A stretch of DNA of 51,616 bases from CAZGAQ01 sp964523405 (GCA_964523405.1 CAZGAQ010000038.1:1-51616); one strand, 5' to 3'; counted from the stretch's first letter, positions 38,480 through 47,876 are shown. The notes: generated by a model from the letters alone, not told the origin. Numbers and translations are program-made.

Positions 38480-39535
38480 CTAGAACTTCCATCCCTCGGG
38501 GAGGTCCAGCAGATACGTGCCGGGCAGTCCCGTCGCCACGTTGTACACCTGTATCGCGCCCTGCCGCGTATCGAGCCAATACACGCGCCCGTTTCGCAGC
38601 AGCGCGCACGACGGCGCATCCAGCGCCCCCCTGGCGATCTGCGTGCGCGTTCCGGTCGTGCGATCGACCAGTTCCAGGGCCCGCTGCCACGGCGAGCCCA
38701 CTTGTAGCACAACCACGACATCGTCGTCCGCGCCCTGCACGGCCACACTCCAACCCAACAGGCCCCAACTCGGACTTCGCCCGTAGTCCGCGACGACGCG
38801 CCACGTGCGACTCGTCAAATCCAATGCGAGAATCGCCGCCCGCAAGTCCGCCTCAGGCGAGTACGCGCCCGTAACCAGCTCCGTGTCCGAAATGGCCGCA
38901 TCCCAGAACGCCGCCTGCAGCCCTTCCGGCCCATCCGGCGGCTCGAAGCTCGTCCCGTCCTCCAGGTTGACCAGCAAAACACGCCCTGACACCGTGTCCA
39001 GCGTGATCGCCGCGTAGCTTCCCCCGACGGCCAGCAGCTCGACCGGCGGCGTCGCCAGGCCGATCGTTTTCGCAACACTTCGCTGTGCGAGATCGTAGAC
39101 GACAAGTCCCCCGGGCGTGCGATACACAGCCCGTGTTCCATCCAGCGCGACCTGGGGATAGATGCGTCCCGTCAACCGCACCGAGCCGCTATACACCGTC
39201 CACTCGTCGTCCGCACTAAACTGGCCCGCCACAATTCGGCTGCCGTCACCGCTGTCCGTCGGCACTTCCGCAACATAGTAGTCGCCACTCGCCTGCAGCC
39301 CCGCCTGCACGCGGCTCGACTTGAGACGGCTCATCGCGCCCCCCGCCAGCTCCGCCGTCCAAATACTCGACGGCAAGATCTCCCACCCACTCCACTTCTC
39401 CGCGTATTCCAACACGGCCCGCGACTCGTTCGCATCCACCAGCCCGAGGGAACTCCCCTGGTCCAGATCACCGCATCCCAGCAGGAATACCCCCAGCAAC
39501 CCGATCGCACTCACCAGCCCGATCCTCCCGCTCAT
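38480..39535 (-). CDS. Putative beta-propeller lipoprotein
   Basis: A 351-residue exported lipoprotein: lipobox LLGC gives acylated Cys21. The rest is a series of short beta repeats of WD/NHL-like type (e.g. GGLVVYDLAQRSVAKTIGL, AAILALDLTSRTWRVVADYG, LELVDRTTGTRTQIARG, GAIQVYNVATGLPGTYLL), about seven in all, consistent with a propeller. A GAGGAGG site lies 6 nt before the ATG. It appears monocistronic, with palindromic operator-like sites in its leader. Function unknown; likely an envelope binding or scaffold protein. Confidence 0.7.
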   Translation of the reverse strand: MSGRIGLVSAIGLLGVFLLGCGDLDQGSSLGLVDANESRAVLEYAEKWSGWEILPSSIWTAELAGGAMSRLKSSRVQAGLQASGDYYVAEVPTDSGDGSRIVAGQFSADDEWTVYSGSVRLTGRIYPQVALDGTRAVYRTPGGLVVYDLAQRSVAKTIGLATPPVELLAVGGSYAAITLDTVSGRVLLVNLEDGTSFEPPDGPEGLQAAFWDAAISDTELVTGAYSPEADLRAAILALDLTSRTWRVVADYGRSPSWGLLGWSVAVQGADDDVVVVLQVGSPWQRALELVDRTTGTRTQIARGALDAPSCALLRNGRVYWLDTRQGAIQVYNVATGLPGTYLLDLPEGWKF

Positions 39536-39561
39536 CGTCGGCCTCCTCTCTTCTGGGTGGC

Positions 39562-39600
39562 GTGAGATGTCTCACCCCCCAATCCCGGAACACGGGGGGT
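39562..39600 (-). promoter_or_regulatory. Two palindromes upstream of the lipoprotein gene
   Basis: GTGAGA/TCTCAC (39562-39575, 2-nt centre) is a near-perfect 14-bp operator-like dyad 27 nt before the ATG. Directly next to it, ACCCCCC (39574-39580) pairs with GGGGGGT (39594-39600). They may bind a regulator or fold in the leader. Confidence 0.4.
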
Positions 39601-39701
39601 GGTCACATAATGCTACCGTGCCCGGCAACTGTCCCTCGTGCCGCACCGTAGGCCTGCTTAGGCGACAGGTAAACGCCCCCCGTCTGTCCCAGCAGTAACG
39701 A

Positions 39702-39714
39702 CGGTTAAAAACCG
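39702..39714 (-). terminator. Short hairpin after the glycogen synthase gene
   Basis: CGGTT/AACCG arms with a 3-nt loop, 20 nt after the glycogen synthase stop on the minus strand; the loop and arm give a short T run. A weak terminator candidate. Confidence 0.35.
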
Positions 39715-39733
39715 CCACTCGTATGTTCTGGAG

Positions 39734-41716
39734 CTAGTCCTGGCGCGAATCCGGCGACCGCCGCGCACGCGGCCGCCGCTTGACTGGCCGCCGGGCGCCG
39801 TCCGCATCCGGGATTTCCTCGAAACCCCAGTCCACCGGCACAAGCGCCTGCCCGGGGTGGCAACGCTCGAGCGCGAGCCGGTGTGCGGCCGCGTAGTGTC
39901 GACCGAGGTTATTCCAGTCGAAGTGCTCGGCGTTGGCCTCCGTCTGGTTGCGCAGCGCGATCCGCTCCCGCCGGGCCATGCGCGTGAGCTGATACATCCA
40001 CTCCGTCACCTGCGCCACCGTCGAGTCGCAGCTCCGCCCGCGCCGGCTCGCCACGTACATGCCCGCCTCGTCATGCCGCGGGAAGTTCTGCAGCACGTAG
40101 TCACCGAACCCGCTCAGGTCGCTCGTGATCGCCGGCACACCGCTGACGATGCACTCCAGCGGCGTGTACCCCCACGGTTCGTAGTACGACGGAAACACGC
40201 CCAGATGACAGCCGCGCACAAACTGGTCGTAATCCATCCCCAGCAGCGGACTGGTCGCCGTCATGAACTCCGGATGAAACACGATCTTCACCCGGTCTTC
40301 TTCCAGGTTCAGCAGCCGCCGATGCCGCAAATGCCGCAACACCGGATCGTTCGTGTCGTCCAGCAGGTCGTGCGTCACGATCGTCGGCGGCGGCCCCGAA
40401 CGCCACGCGTACATCATGCGCTTCAGCCGTACGGCCGCGTACTCATCAATCAACTCGTCGATATGCGGCAGGCGCCCGGTCGCCACCGTGCGGAACAGCG
40501 TCCGCCCCATGTCCTCTTGGATCGCCGCGCACGTGTCGCGCAGCTCGTTGAACATCGCCTGGCGATTCAGCGTCTCCACGTTCAGCGCCCGGTGCGGCGC
40601 CCGCGTGATGATGAACGCCACGACCGTCGTCACCGTGTCCTCGGCCTGCATGCGCCGATTCAACTCGTAGAGGGCCTCGATGAAGACGTCCAGTCCCTTG
40701 TTGCGATACTCGTACCGCCCCGCCGTGAAGAAATATAGCGTGTGATCCAGGTCGAACGTGTAGCTGGGGAAGAAGTGCCCCATCACGAACTCGTGGATGC
40801 GCTGCTTATTCGCGCGGTGCAGGACCTGGAACTCATGCGGCGCCGCAAAACGCTCAACATTGATGCCATTGGGCACGAGCAGCTCCGGCCGCCGCCCGAG
40901 AAACTGCTGCGCCTCCAGCGCCGTGATCCCGGACACGGTCGTGAACACGTCGGCCGCCTGCGCGGCGGCTCCCTCCACCGCGTGCCGGTGCGCGTAGCCG
41001 CAGCGATACGCCGCCGCGCCCGCATCAATGGTGCTCAAGTGATCGTAGATATTGTCATTGGCCGCACTGAGGTTCCGACCCGCCAGCGTGGCATGGGTAG
41101 TGAAGACCGTCGTCACCGCCGCGCGGCGGTGCCGCAGCAGCGGCAGCGCCACGCCGCCCTGCCATTCGTGGCAATGCGCCAGCACCGGCCGGGTCGGCGC
41201 GTTCCGCTGTACGGCCTCCAGCAGGTCCGCGGCCGCAAACCCGAACGCCACGATCTCGTCGTATTCGCGGTCGCCCTGCGGCGAGTGAATGCCGTTGTCC
41301 TTCCACAGGTAGTACTTCATCTCGCCCAGCCGGTGCGCGACCGAGGCCACGTCGATGAGAACCACCTGCGGCCGCCCCGTGATCAGCCAACGTCCGAAAT
41401 GCAGGCGCACCCCTGTCGCACTCAGGTCGCGGATGGCCGCCTGGATCGGCCCCTCCGGCGTTTGCGGCTCAAGTTCAATGCGCGCCGTAGCCTCGCGGTA
41501 CGGACCGACCAGACAGTACGCCTGCCCCCAGCGACGCACCATCGCGGGGGCCTTGCTGCGCAGGACCGTGTAGATGCCGCCCACTTGCACGCAGACTTCC
41601 CAGGCTACTTCAAACAGGAGCGCGGAATCGGACGGCATCCGCGTGGGCGCGACAGGCAACGGGTCGTCCACCGCCTGTCCGAAGTCGGGATGTGTGGGGG
41701 TTCCTGCCGGTGTCAT
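39734..41716 (-). CDS. Glycogen synthase, eukaryote-type (GT3 family)
   Basis: Transfers glucose from a nucleotide sugar onto glycogen. The 660-residue protein matches the animal/fungal GYS/GSY type, not bacterial GlgA: FEVAWEVCVQVGGIYTVLRS (35-54), HCHEWQGG, TTHATLAGR, DVFTTVSGITALEAQQFLGR, FFTAGRYEYRNKGLDVFIEA and EPWGYTPLECIVSGVPAITS, with Glu513 and Glu521 in the catalytic EPWGYTPLE motif. The start at ATG 41716 is chosen because a promoter (TTGGCT-17-TAGATT) lies just upstream, inside what a longer reading would call coding. The C terminus is a short basic tail; eukaryote-type regulatory Arg clusters were not identified. Confidence 0.92.
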   Translation of the reverse strand: MTPAGTPTHPDFGQAVDDPLPVAPTRMPSDSALLFEVAWEVCVQVGGIYTVLRSKAPAMVRRWGQAYCLVGPYREATARIELEPQTPEGPIQAAIRDLSATGVRLHFGRWLITGRPQVVLIDVASVAHRLGEMKYYLWKDNGIHSPQGDREYDEIVAFGFAAADLLEAVQRNAPTRPVLAHCHEWQGGVALPLLRHRRAAVTTVFTTHATLAGRNLSAANDNIYDHLSTIDAGAAAYRCGYAHRHAVEGAAAQAADVFTTVSGITALEAQQFLGRRPELLVPNGINVERFAAPHEFQVLHRANKQRIHEFVMGHFFPSYTFDLDHTLYFFTAGRYEYRNKGLDVFIEALYELNRRMQAEDTVTTVVAFIITRAPHRALNVETLNRQAMFNELRDTCAAIQEDMGRTLFRTVATGRLPHIDELIDEYAAVRLKRMMYAWRSGPPPTIVTHDLLDDTNDPVLRHLRHRRLLNLEEDRVKIVFHPEFMTATSPLLGMDYDQFVRGCHLGVFPSYYEPWGYTPLECIVSGVPAITSDLSGFGDYVLQNFPRHDEAGMYVASRRGRSCDSTVAQVTEWMYQLTRMARRERIALRNQTEANAEHFDWNNLGRHYAAAHRLALERCHPGQALVPVDWGFEEIPDADGARRPVKRRPRARRSPDSRQD

Positions 41717-41766
41717 GTCTACCTGGCCCCTGAAAGTCACCTGCTCGAGCTCGCGTCCACGCCCGC

Positions 41767-41795
41767 AATCTAGCCGCTGGCGTGCCGCAAGCCAA
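41767..41795 (-). promoter_or_regulatory. Predicted promoter of the glycogen synthase gene
   Basis: Minus-strand TTGGCT (41790-41795), 17-nt spacer, TAGATT (41767-41772); transcription would start near 41760, about 44 nt before the ATG. Confidence 0.5.
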
Positions 41796-41935
41796 GCCGC
41801 CGCGCCACCGCAAACGCACCTCCACTCCATCGGTTCGGCATTGCGGCCGCCTGAACCGCCGCTAAGCTAGTGGCCTGCGGGGCTCAGTCGCGCGACGGTG
41901 GGCGCTGCGCCGCCGAGTCGTCCGAGGAGTACTCC

Positions 41936-42565
41936 ATGAAACGGGCGCTGTTTGTCTGGGGCGGCTGGGACGGCCACACTCCCAAGCAGAGTGCGGACCT
42001 CTTCGCCGCCTGGCTGACCACGCAAGGCTACGCGGTCGAGCTGTCCGACAAGCTGGACACGTACGGCGACGCCGCCAGACTCCGCGCCCAGGACCTCATC
42101 GTCCCCACCTGGACCATGGGCCAGCTCACCGGCGAGCAGGAGAAGGGCCTGTGTGACGCTGTCGCCGCCGGGGTCGGCCTGGCCGGCTGGCACGGCACCA
42201 TGTGCGACTCCTTCCGCAACAACACCAACTACCAATGGATGACCGGTGGCCAGTGGGTCGCCCATCCCGGCGACATCCGCCCCGCCTACGACATCCATAT
42301 CGTCAACCATGAACACCCGATCACGCGCGGCATGCACGACTTCACGATGCGCAACAGCGAGCAGTACTACCTCCACGTCGACCCCAGTAACGAGGTGCTC
42401 GCCACGACGACCTTCGCGAATGGCGTGGTCATGCCCGCCGTCTGGACACGCCCGTGGGGCCAGGGCCGCGTGGCATACGCTTCCTTCGGTCATACCGACA
42501 AGGATTTCGATATCCCGGAGGCCCGCGAGATCATGCAACGGGCCCTGCTCTGGGCGAGTCGATAA
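41936..42565 (+). CDS. ThuA-like domain protein
   Basis: A 209-residue protein of the ThuA fold, a class I glutamine-amidotransferase-like fold without known catalysis, frequent in planctomycetes. Visible blocks are VWGGWDGHTPKQSADLFAAW at the N terminus, GVGLAGWHGTMCDSFRNNT, PITRGMHDF and VVMPAVWTRPWGQGRVAYAS. The ATG at 41936 has GAGGAG about 8 nt upstream. The Gfo/Idh gene follows after 64 nt; ThuA genes are often paired with Gfo/Idh oxidoreductases in sugar-catabolic loci. No signal peptide. Confidence 0.88.
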   Translation: MKRALFVWGGWDGHTPKQSADLFAAWLTTQGYAVELSDKLDTYGDAARLRAQDLIVPTWTMGQLTGEQEKGLCDAVAAGVGLAGWHGTMCDSFRNNTNYQWMTGGQWVAHPGDIRPAYDIHIVNHEHPITRGMHDFTMRNSEQYYLHVDPSNEVLATTTFANGVVMPAVWTRPWGQGRVAYASFGHTDKDFDIPEAREIMQRALLWASR

Positions 42566-42629
42566 GTGAGTTCATTGCGGGCGGCCACCCGTCGTCCGAT
42601 CCGGCAGACTCTGTACGAGCGAGACGAAC

Positions 42630-43742
42630 GTGTCCAATTCGTTCCCGATCAAAGTCGGCGTCATCGGCTGCGGCAACATCAGCGGCATCTACCTGAAGAA
42701 CGCCAAGACGTTCGCCGAGACCGAGGTCACCGCCTGCGCAGACCTCGTCCCCGAGCGCGCGATTACCAGGGCCGTCGAATTCGGCGTCCCCCAGGCCAGC
42801 ACCGTCGATGACGTCCTCGCCGATCCGAAGATCGAGATCATCCTGAATCTCACCGTCCCCAAAACCCACGTCGGCATCTCCTTGGCCGCCTTGCGCGCCG
42901 GCAAATCCGTCTACAGCGAGAAGCCCCTCGCCGTCACCCGCGCGGACGGCCAGCGCATCCTCGCCGCCGCCCGCGAGCGCAACCTCCGCGTCGGCTGCGC
43001 CCCCGACACCTTCCTCGGTGCCGGCCTGCAGACCGCCCGCCAGCTCATCGACGCCGGCGCCATCGGCGAGCCCGTCGCCGCCACCGCTTTCATGGTCTGC
43101 CACGGCCACGAAGGCTGGCACCCCGACCCCGAGTTCTATTACCAGACCGGCGGCGGCCCGATGCTCGACATGGGGCCCTACTACCTCACCGCCCTCGTCC
43201 ACCTGCTCGGCCCCGTGCGGCGCGTCTGCGGTGCCACGCGCATCAGCTTCCCCGAGCGCACCATCACCAGCGCGCCCAAGAAGGGCAAATCGATCAAGGT
43301 CGAGGTCCCCACGCACGTCACCGGCCTGCTCGACTTCGCCAGCGGCGCCATCGGCACGATCATCACCAGCTTTGACATCTGGCACGCCAATCTCCCTCTC
43401 ATCGAGATTCACGGCGCCACCGGCAGCCTCAGCGTCCCCGACCCGAACGGCTTCGGCGGCCCCGTCCGCATTCGCCGCGCCGGCGATGCCCAGTGGGCCG
43501 ACGTCCCGCTCGCGTTCAACTACGCCGAAAACAGCCGCGGCCTCGGACTGGCCGACCTGGCCCACGCCCTGCGCACCGGCCGCCCCCACCGCGCGAGCGG
43601 CGACCTTGCCCTGCACGTGCTCGACGTCATGCAGGCCATTCACGAGTCCTCACAGGGCGGCGCCCACATCAACGTCACTACAACTTGTGCGCGTCCGGCC
43701 TCCCTGCCAACCGGCCTGGCCCCCGGTCGCCTCGACGACTAG
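42630..43742 (+). CDS. Gfo/Idh/MocA-family oxidoreductase
   Basis: NAD(P)-dependent sugar or polyol dehydrogenase-like protein of 370 residues. The Rossmann motif GVIGCGNISG lies at 10-19, and the family's EKPLAVT (97-103) marks the catalytic Lys. The C-terminal alpha/beta domain has MVCHGHEGWHPDPEFYYQTG and GGGPMLDMGPYYLTALVHLL, typical of the group. Start is GTG at 42630. Paired with the ThuA gene; substrate unknown. Confidence 0.93.
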   Translation: MSNSFPIKVGVIGCGNISGIYLKNAKTFAETEVTACADLVPERAITRAVEFGVPQASTVDDVLADPKIEIILNLTVPKTHVGISLAALRAGKSVYSEKPLAVTRADGQRILAAARERNLRVGCAPDTFLGAGLQTARQLIDAGAIGEPVAATAFMVCHGHEGWHPDPEFYYQTGGGPMLDMGPYYLTALVHLLGPVRRVCGATRISFPERTITSAPKKGKSIKVEVPTHVTGLLDFASGAIGTIITSFDIWHANLPLIEIHGATGSLSVPDPNGFGGPVRIRRAGDAQWADVPLAFNYAENSRGLGLADLAHALRTGRPHRASGDLALHVLDVMQAIHESSQGGAHINVTTTCARPASLPTGLAPGRLDD

Positions 43743-43768
43743 CGCAGTGGCCCGCGCGCCGCATCGCC

Positions 43769-43819
43769 CCGTGGCGTCAGGCCTCCGCCTGCCCCGGACG
43801 CATGTGAGGGGTGCCTCAC
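43769..43819. repeat. Palindromic repeat and hairpin between convergent genes
   Basis: GTGGCGTCAGGC-CTCC-GCCTG (near 43771-43791) resembles the sequence at 28523-28549. Just after it GTGAGG (43804-43809) and CCTCAC (43814-43819) pair with a 4-nt loop, and may end one or both of the convergent transcripts. Confidence 0.45.
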
Positions 43820-43827
43820 TCGAGTCC

Positions 43828-44874
43828 TTACCGCCCCGACGCACAACCCGCCGCATACATGCGTACAACGTTCTCCACGGGGCTCACCGCCTGGATGTTG
43901 TGGCACGGCGCCAGAATGTACCCGCCGCCCGCCCCCAACACCGCGATGTTCTCCGCCACCTCGCGCTCCACGTCCTCCGGCGTCCCGAACGCGAGCGTCT
44001 GCTGGTTGTCTACCCCGCCGTGAAACACCACCTGCCCGCCAAAATCGCGCGCCAGCCCCGCTCGCTCCATCCCCGCGCAGCGCCACTGGATCGGATTCAG
44101 TATGTCCACCCCCAGCGCCAGCAGGTCCGGGATGATCGGCCGAATGGCCCCGTCGCTGTGCGTCATCACCCGCACGCCCGCCCCGTGCGCCAGGTTGATC
44201 ATCCGCCGCATCCCCGGCAGGAAGAACTGCCGGATTGTCCGCGGCGCGAACAGTAACCCCTCCTGCGATCCGAAGTCCTCCGCCACGTATGACACATCCA
44301 CCTGTCCCGGCAACGCCTCGTACACGCGCCGCGTCATCTCGTACGCCAGGTCGAACAGCTTGCCCAGCGCATACTCCACCAACCCCGGCCGCACCAGCAG
44401 ATCCTTGAACGCCAACTCCAGCCCCCGCAGCGCGCCGTACGTCAGAAACGGCTCCGAGCCGCCCCCACACACCGGGTACGCCTCGTGCCCACGCCGCTGC
44501 CGCGGCAGCACCGCGTAATCGAACCAGTCCGCCGACGGCCACGTGTACCCGCGCTCCACGTCCGCAATCGTCTGAAATTCCGCCCACGGATGTCCCACAC
44601 ACTCGCGATACACGCCGCCGGCGTGGGCCACCTCCGCGTAGCGGCAACCGAAGTAGTCGTATTCGCGCGCGACCGCCGGCCCGCAGTACGCCGGGCTCAC
44701 CCCATACAGCTTGTCGATCTGCAGCCGCTCGTATAGCGCCCAAACATCCCCGCAACCCAGGTGCGCCTGCAACTTCGCGGTGGCTTCCGGCGTCCCCCAG
44801 TAGTCCATCGGAATGCGATCCGGCTTGCCGTGCGCCAGCACGGCCTGCCAGCGCTCACGCGGGGTCATGGGCAT
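43828..44874 (-). CDS. Uroporphyrinogen decarboxylase-like protein (MtaA/CmuA type)
   Basis: A 348-residue protein of the URO-D fold. It begins MPMTPRERWQAVLAHGKPDR, contains VMTHSDGAIRPIIPDLLALG and VDILNPIQW, the motif seen in the MtaA/CmuA methyltransferase-like branch, and VVFHGGVDNQQTLAFGTPED. This branch, common in planctomycetes, probably transfers methyl groups or has other roles; true HemE activity is unlikely. GGAG lies about 9 nt before the ATG at 44874. It overlaps the upstream squalene/phytoene synthase by 20 nt. Confidence 0.85.
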   Translation of the reverse strand: MPMTPRERWQAVLAHGKPDRIPMDYWGTPEATAKLQAHLGCGDVWALYERLQIDKLYGVSPAYCGPAVAREYDYFGCRYAEVAHAGGVYRECVGHPWAEFQTIADVERGYTWPSADWFDYAVLPRQRRGHEAYPVCGGGSEPFLTYGALRGLELAFKDLLVRPGLVEYALGKLFDLAYEMTRRVYEALPGQVDVSYVAEDFGSQEGLLFAPRTIRQFFLPGMRRMINLAHGAGVRVMTHSDGAIRPIIPDLLALGVDILNPIQWRCAGMERAGLARDFGGQVVFHGGVDNQQTLAFGTPEDVEREVAENIAVLGAGGGYILAPCHNIQAVSPVENVVRMYAAGCASGR

Positions 44875-45820
44875 GCGTCGGTGCTCCGGTGTCGACCGGC
44901 TGCAGAACTTCGCGCAACCACGCCCGCAACCGCGCCTCGTCCTCAACTACCTCGGCGAATCGCGCCACCGACGCCCCGATCGCATCCCGCCCGATCTTCG
45001 CCGCCGCTGCCCCGCGCTCCGCTTCCGCCAGCGTCAGCCCGCCCCACACAATCGGCAGCCCGCAGAACGACCGCAGTCCCGTCGGCCGCCCCGGCAAACC
45101 CAGCACATAATCCACCCCGATCCGCAGACACCGCCGCGCCTCCCCCAGCGCCTCCGCGATGATCCGCGCCGCATCCGCTTCATCCCGCCCTGCGATCGGC
45201 AGATACCGCCGCCCGTGCCGTGCATCCTGCAGCGCGTCCTTGAGAATGTTGACGAGTTGCAGCCCCGTCCCCAGTTCCACCGCCTGCTCGCGCCGCTCGC
45301 GCCAGTGCGGCCGTTGCAGAAAGTGGCTCATCATCTCGCACAGCATCTCCCCCACGTCCCCCGCCACGTAGTAGCAGTACTCCCGCAGTTCCCTCAAATC
45401 GTGCACTGCCGGATACGCCTCCCCACGCTCGCGCGCCCGCGCCATCAGCCGCAACACGCCCGCCGCCATCGTCCGAGCACACGTGCGCACAGCCTCACGA
45501 TATGCCGGCTCCAGCGCCGCGACCCGCCGCAACACCTCCGGCGCCGCCCGCATCAGCGCCTGCTCGGCCGGCAATTCCCCCAACGGCCGCGCCAGCTCCC
45601 GCGCCGCCGCCTCATCCCCCCCCAGCCCCGCCTCCAGTTGCGCGAACAGCTCCCCCCGCTCCGCCGCGGAAAGCCGCGGATCGTCCTCGATCGTGTCCAC
45701 GATCCGCATCAGCAGGTAAGCGATCCCCACCGCCTCGTCCAGCGGCGCCGGCAACATGGGCACGACCAGCGCATACGTGCGCGATACGCCCAGCAGGTGC
45801 TCGCTGACAAACGGCTCCAT
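44855..45820 (-). CDS. Squalene/phytoene synthase family protein
   Basis: Head-to-head prenyl condensing enzyme of 321 residues. First Asp-rich motif is DTIED at 42-46; the second is in LQLVNILKDALQDARHGRR, with Asp195 and Asp199. CYYVAGDVGEML (149-160) is a family block. It would join two farnesyl or geranylgeranyl diphosphates into squalene or phytoene. It is third in an operon with ispA and dxs, starting 12 nt after dxs. Squalene versus phytoene cannot be decided from sequence by eye; HpnC-like variants are also possible. Confidence 0.88.
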   Translation of the reverse strand: MEPFVSEHLLGVSRTYALVVPMLPAPLDEAVGIAYLLMRIVDTIEDDPRLSAAERGELFAQLEAGLGGDEAAARELARPLGELPAEQALMRAAPEVLRRVAALEPAYREAVRTCARTMAAGVLRLMARARERGEAYPAVHDLRELREYCYYVAGDVGEMLCEMMSHFLQRPHWRERREQAVELGTGLQLVNILKDALQDARHGRRYLPIAGRDEADAARIIAEALGEARRCLRIGVDYVLGLPGRPTGLRSFCGLPIVWGGLTLAEAERGAAAAKIGRDAIGASVARFAEVVEDEARLRAWLREVLQPVDTGAPTHAHDPA

Positions 45821-45832
45821 CCGCGCTCGCTC

Positions 45833-47761
45833 TCAGGTCCGGGGCGTACGCTCCGACGGCGCGCGCTGCGTGCGGACATCCGTCCCGCGGTGTGCCAGCA
45901 CTGCCCGCCGCACCGTCGCCGCGATGCCGATCGCGTCGATCCCCGCCTCCGCCAGTTGCGCGGTCCGCGCCGCCTGCTCGTAGAAGCGCTCGGCCATCCC
46001 CAGCCGGATCACCGCATCCGTCGGCAATCCCAGGCGATTCGCCGTCTCCAGCACGGCCGTGCCAAACCCGTTGATCACGGAATGCTCTTCAACCGTTACG
46101 ACCGGCGTGCCGCGCGTAATCGCCGTCGTCACCATGTCCTCATCCAGCGGCTTGGCGAACCGCGCGTTCACCACCGACACAAAGATGTCCTCTTCCGCCA
46201 GCCGCGCCGCCGCATCCAGCGCCGGCGTCACCGAGCTCCCGTACGCCAGAATCGTCGCGTCCGGCCCCTCCCGCATCAGCCGCGCCTTGCCCAACAGGAA
46301 CGGCGGCGCATCTCCGAAACCCTCCGGCACCATGTCGCGCGGATAGCGCACCGCCCACGGCCGATCCAGCTTCAGTCCCAGCCGCAGCACTGCCTCGAGC
46401 TCCGCCTCGTCCGCCGGCGCCATCAGCACCATGCCCTGCAGTCCGCGCAAATACGCCAGGTCGAGATACCCGTGGTGCACCGCCCCATCCCCGCCGACCG
46501 GCCCCGCCCGGTCAATGCAGAATCCCACCGGCAGCCCCTGCAGCGCCACTTCCTGAAAGACCTGGTCAAACGCCCGCTGCAGGAACGTCGAGTAGATGCA
46601 CGCCAGCGGCCGCAAGCCCGCCTTCGCCATCCCCGCCGCCACGTCGACGGTGCAGCTCTCGGCAATCCCGCAATCCAGCACGCGATCCGGCAGCGCCTGC
46701 CGGACCTTCGCCAGTCCGGTCCCGTCCGGCATCGCCGCGGTCAGCGCATACACGCGCTCGTTCTCGCGCGCCAGCTTGATCACCGCATCCGCCAGCGCCG
46801 TCGTCCAGCTCTTGCGCTCGCCCTTGATGACCGTGACCTGGTCGCCTTCGATCTGCAGCCGCCCCGGGCTGTGGTACGCACAGGGGTCCTTCGTCGCCCA
46901 CGAGCAGCCGCGCCCTTTCTCCGTATGCACGTGCAGCAGCACCGGCTGGTTCACGTCGCGCAGCAGATTCAGCAGGTCGATCAGGTGCCGCAGGTCGTGT
47001 CCGTCCACCGGCCCCACGTACAGGAAGCCCATCTGCTCGAAGATCTGGTGCGGCGAAACCGTCGCCTTCACGCCCTGCTTGAGATGCGCCAGCGCGTCGT
47101 GCAACCCCTTGCCCACACCAGGCAGCTTCGGCAGCAGGCTGTCCACCTGCCGCTTCACTTCCTCGTACAGGCTGCTCACGCGGAAGCGCGCCAGGTGCGT
47201 CGCCAGCCCACCCTGCGTCTTGGCAATGCCCATTGAATTGTCGTTCAAGATGACCAGGAATTGCCGCTTCAGCGTCCCCGCCTGGTTCAGTCCTTCAAAC
47301 GCCACACCGTTCACAATGCTCGCGTCGCCTACCAGCGCCACGCACTTGCGGTCGCGCCCCAGCGCCGCGTCCCCGCGCGCCAGCCCGACCGCCGTCGCGA
47401 TCGCCGTCCCCGCGTGCCCCACCTTGAACAGGTCGTATTCGCTCTCCGTGTGACTCGGAAACCCGCTGATCCCGTTCGCCTGCCGCAACGTATGGAACCG
47501 TGCCGCCCGCCCGGTCACCAGCTTGTGGACGTAGCACTGATGCCCCACGTCCCACAGCAGCCGGTCGCGACAGAAGTCGAATACCCGGTGCAGCGCCAGC
47601 GTCAGCTCGACCACCCCCAGGTTGCTCGCCAGATGCCCGCCGTTGTTACTCACGGTCTCGATGATGCGGGCCCGGATCTCGTCCGCCAACTGCTCCAGCT
47701 CCGCCAAGGGCAGCGCCTGCACGTCCGCGGGCGTGTTGATCTTCTCGAGAATGTTTGTCAT
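45833..47761 (-). CDS. dxs: 1-deoxy-D-xylulose-5-phosphate synthase
   Basis: Thiamine-diphosphate enzyme that makes DXP from pyruvate and glyceraldehyde 3-phosphate, the first step of the MEP isoprenoid pathway. From ATG 47761 it is 642 residues with NNGGHLASNLGVVELTLALH (His43), GHQCYVHKLVTGR, the ThDP motif GDASIVNGVAFEGLN (145-159) ending at NDNSM (Asn175), catalytic Glu368 in CGIAESCTVDVAAG and DRAGPVGGDGAVHHG. The usual GDGA is GDAS and the EQHA is ESCT here. A GTG at 47776 is an alternative start. It lies 115 nt after ispA. Confidence 0.95.
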   Translation of the reverse strand: MTNILEKINTPADVQALPLAELEQLADEIRARIIETVSNNGGHLASNLGVVELTLALHRVFDFCRDRLLWDVGHQCYVHKLVTGRAARFHTLRQANGISGFPSHTESEYDLFKVGHAGTAIATAVGLARGDAALGRDRKCVALVGDASIVNGVAFEGLNQAGTLKRQFLVILNDNSMGIAKTQGGLATHLARFRVSSLYEEVKRQVDSLLPKLPGVGKGLHDALAHLKQGVKATVSPHQIFEQMGFLYVGPVDGHDLRHLIDLLNLLRDVNQPVLLHVHTEKGRGCSWATKDPCAYHSPGRLQIEGDQVTVIKGERKSWTTALADAVIKLARENERVYALTAAMPDGTGLAKVRQALPDRVLDCGIAESCTVDVAAGMAKAGLRPLACIYSTFLQRAFDQVFQEVALQGLPVGFCIDRAGPVGGDGAVHHGYLDLAYLRGLQGMVLMAPADEAELEAVLRLGLKLDRPWAVRYPRDMVPEGFGDAPPFLLGKARLMREGPDATILAYGSSVTPALDAAARLAEEDIFVSVVNARFAKPLDEDMVTTAITRGTPVVTVEEHSVINGFGTAVLETANRLGLPTDAVIRLGMAERFYEQAARTAQLAEAGIDAIGIAATVRRAVLAHRGTDVRTQRAPSERTPRT

Positions 47762-47876
47762 CGTCACCGTGTCCACTCGTTGCCCGGATACCGGGTGCCT
47801 GCCGCGCCCACGCCGGCTATGCCGCCACCGGCGACGCTTGACCCCGCGTCCGGCCCGGCGCCCGTCGCAACGTCGC

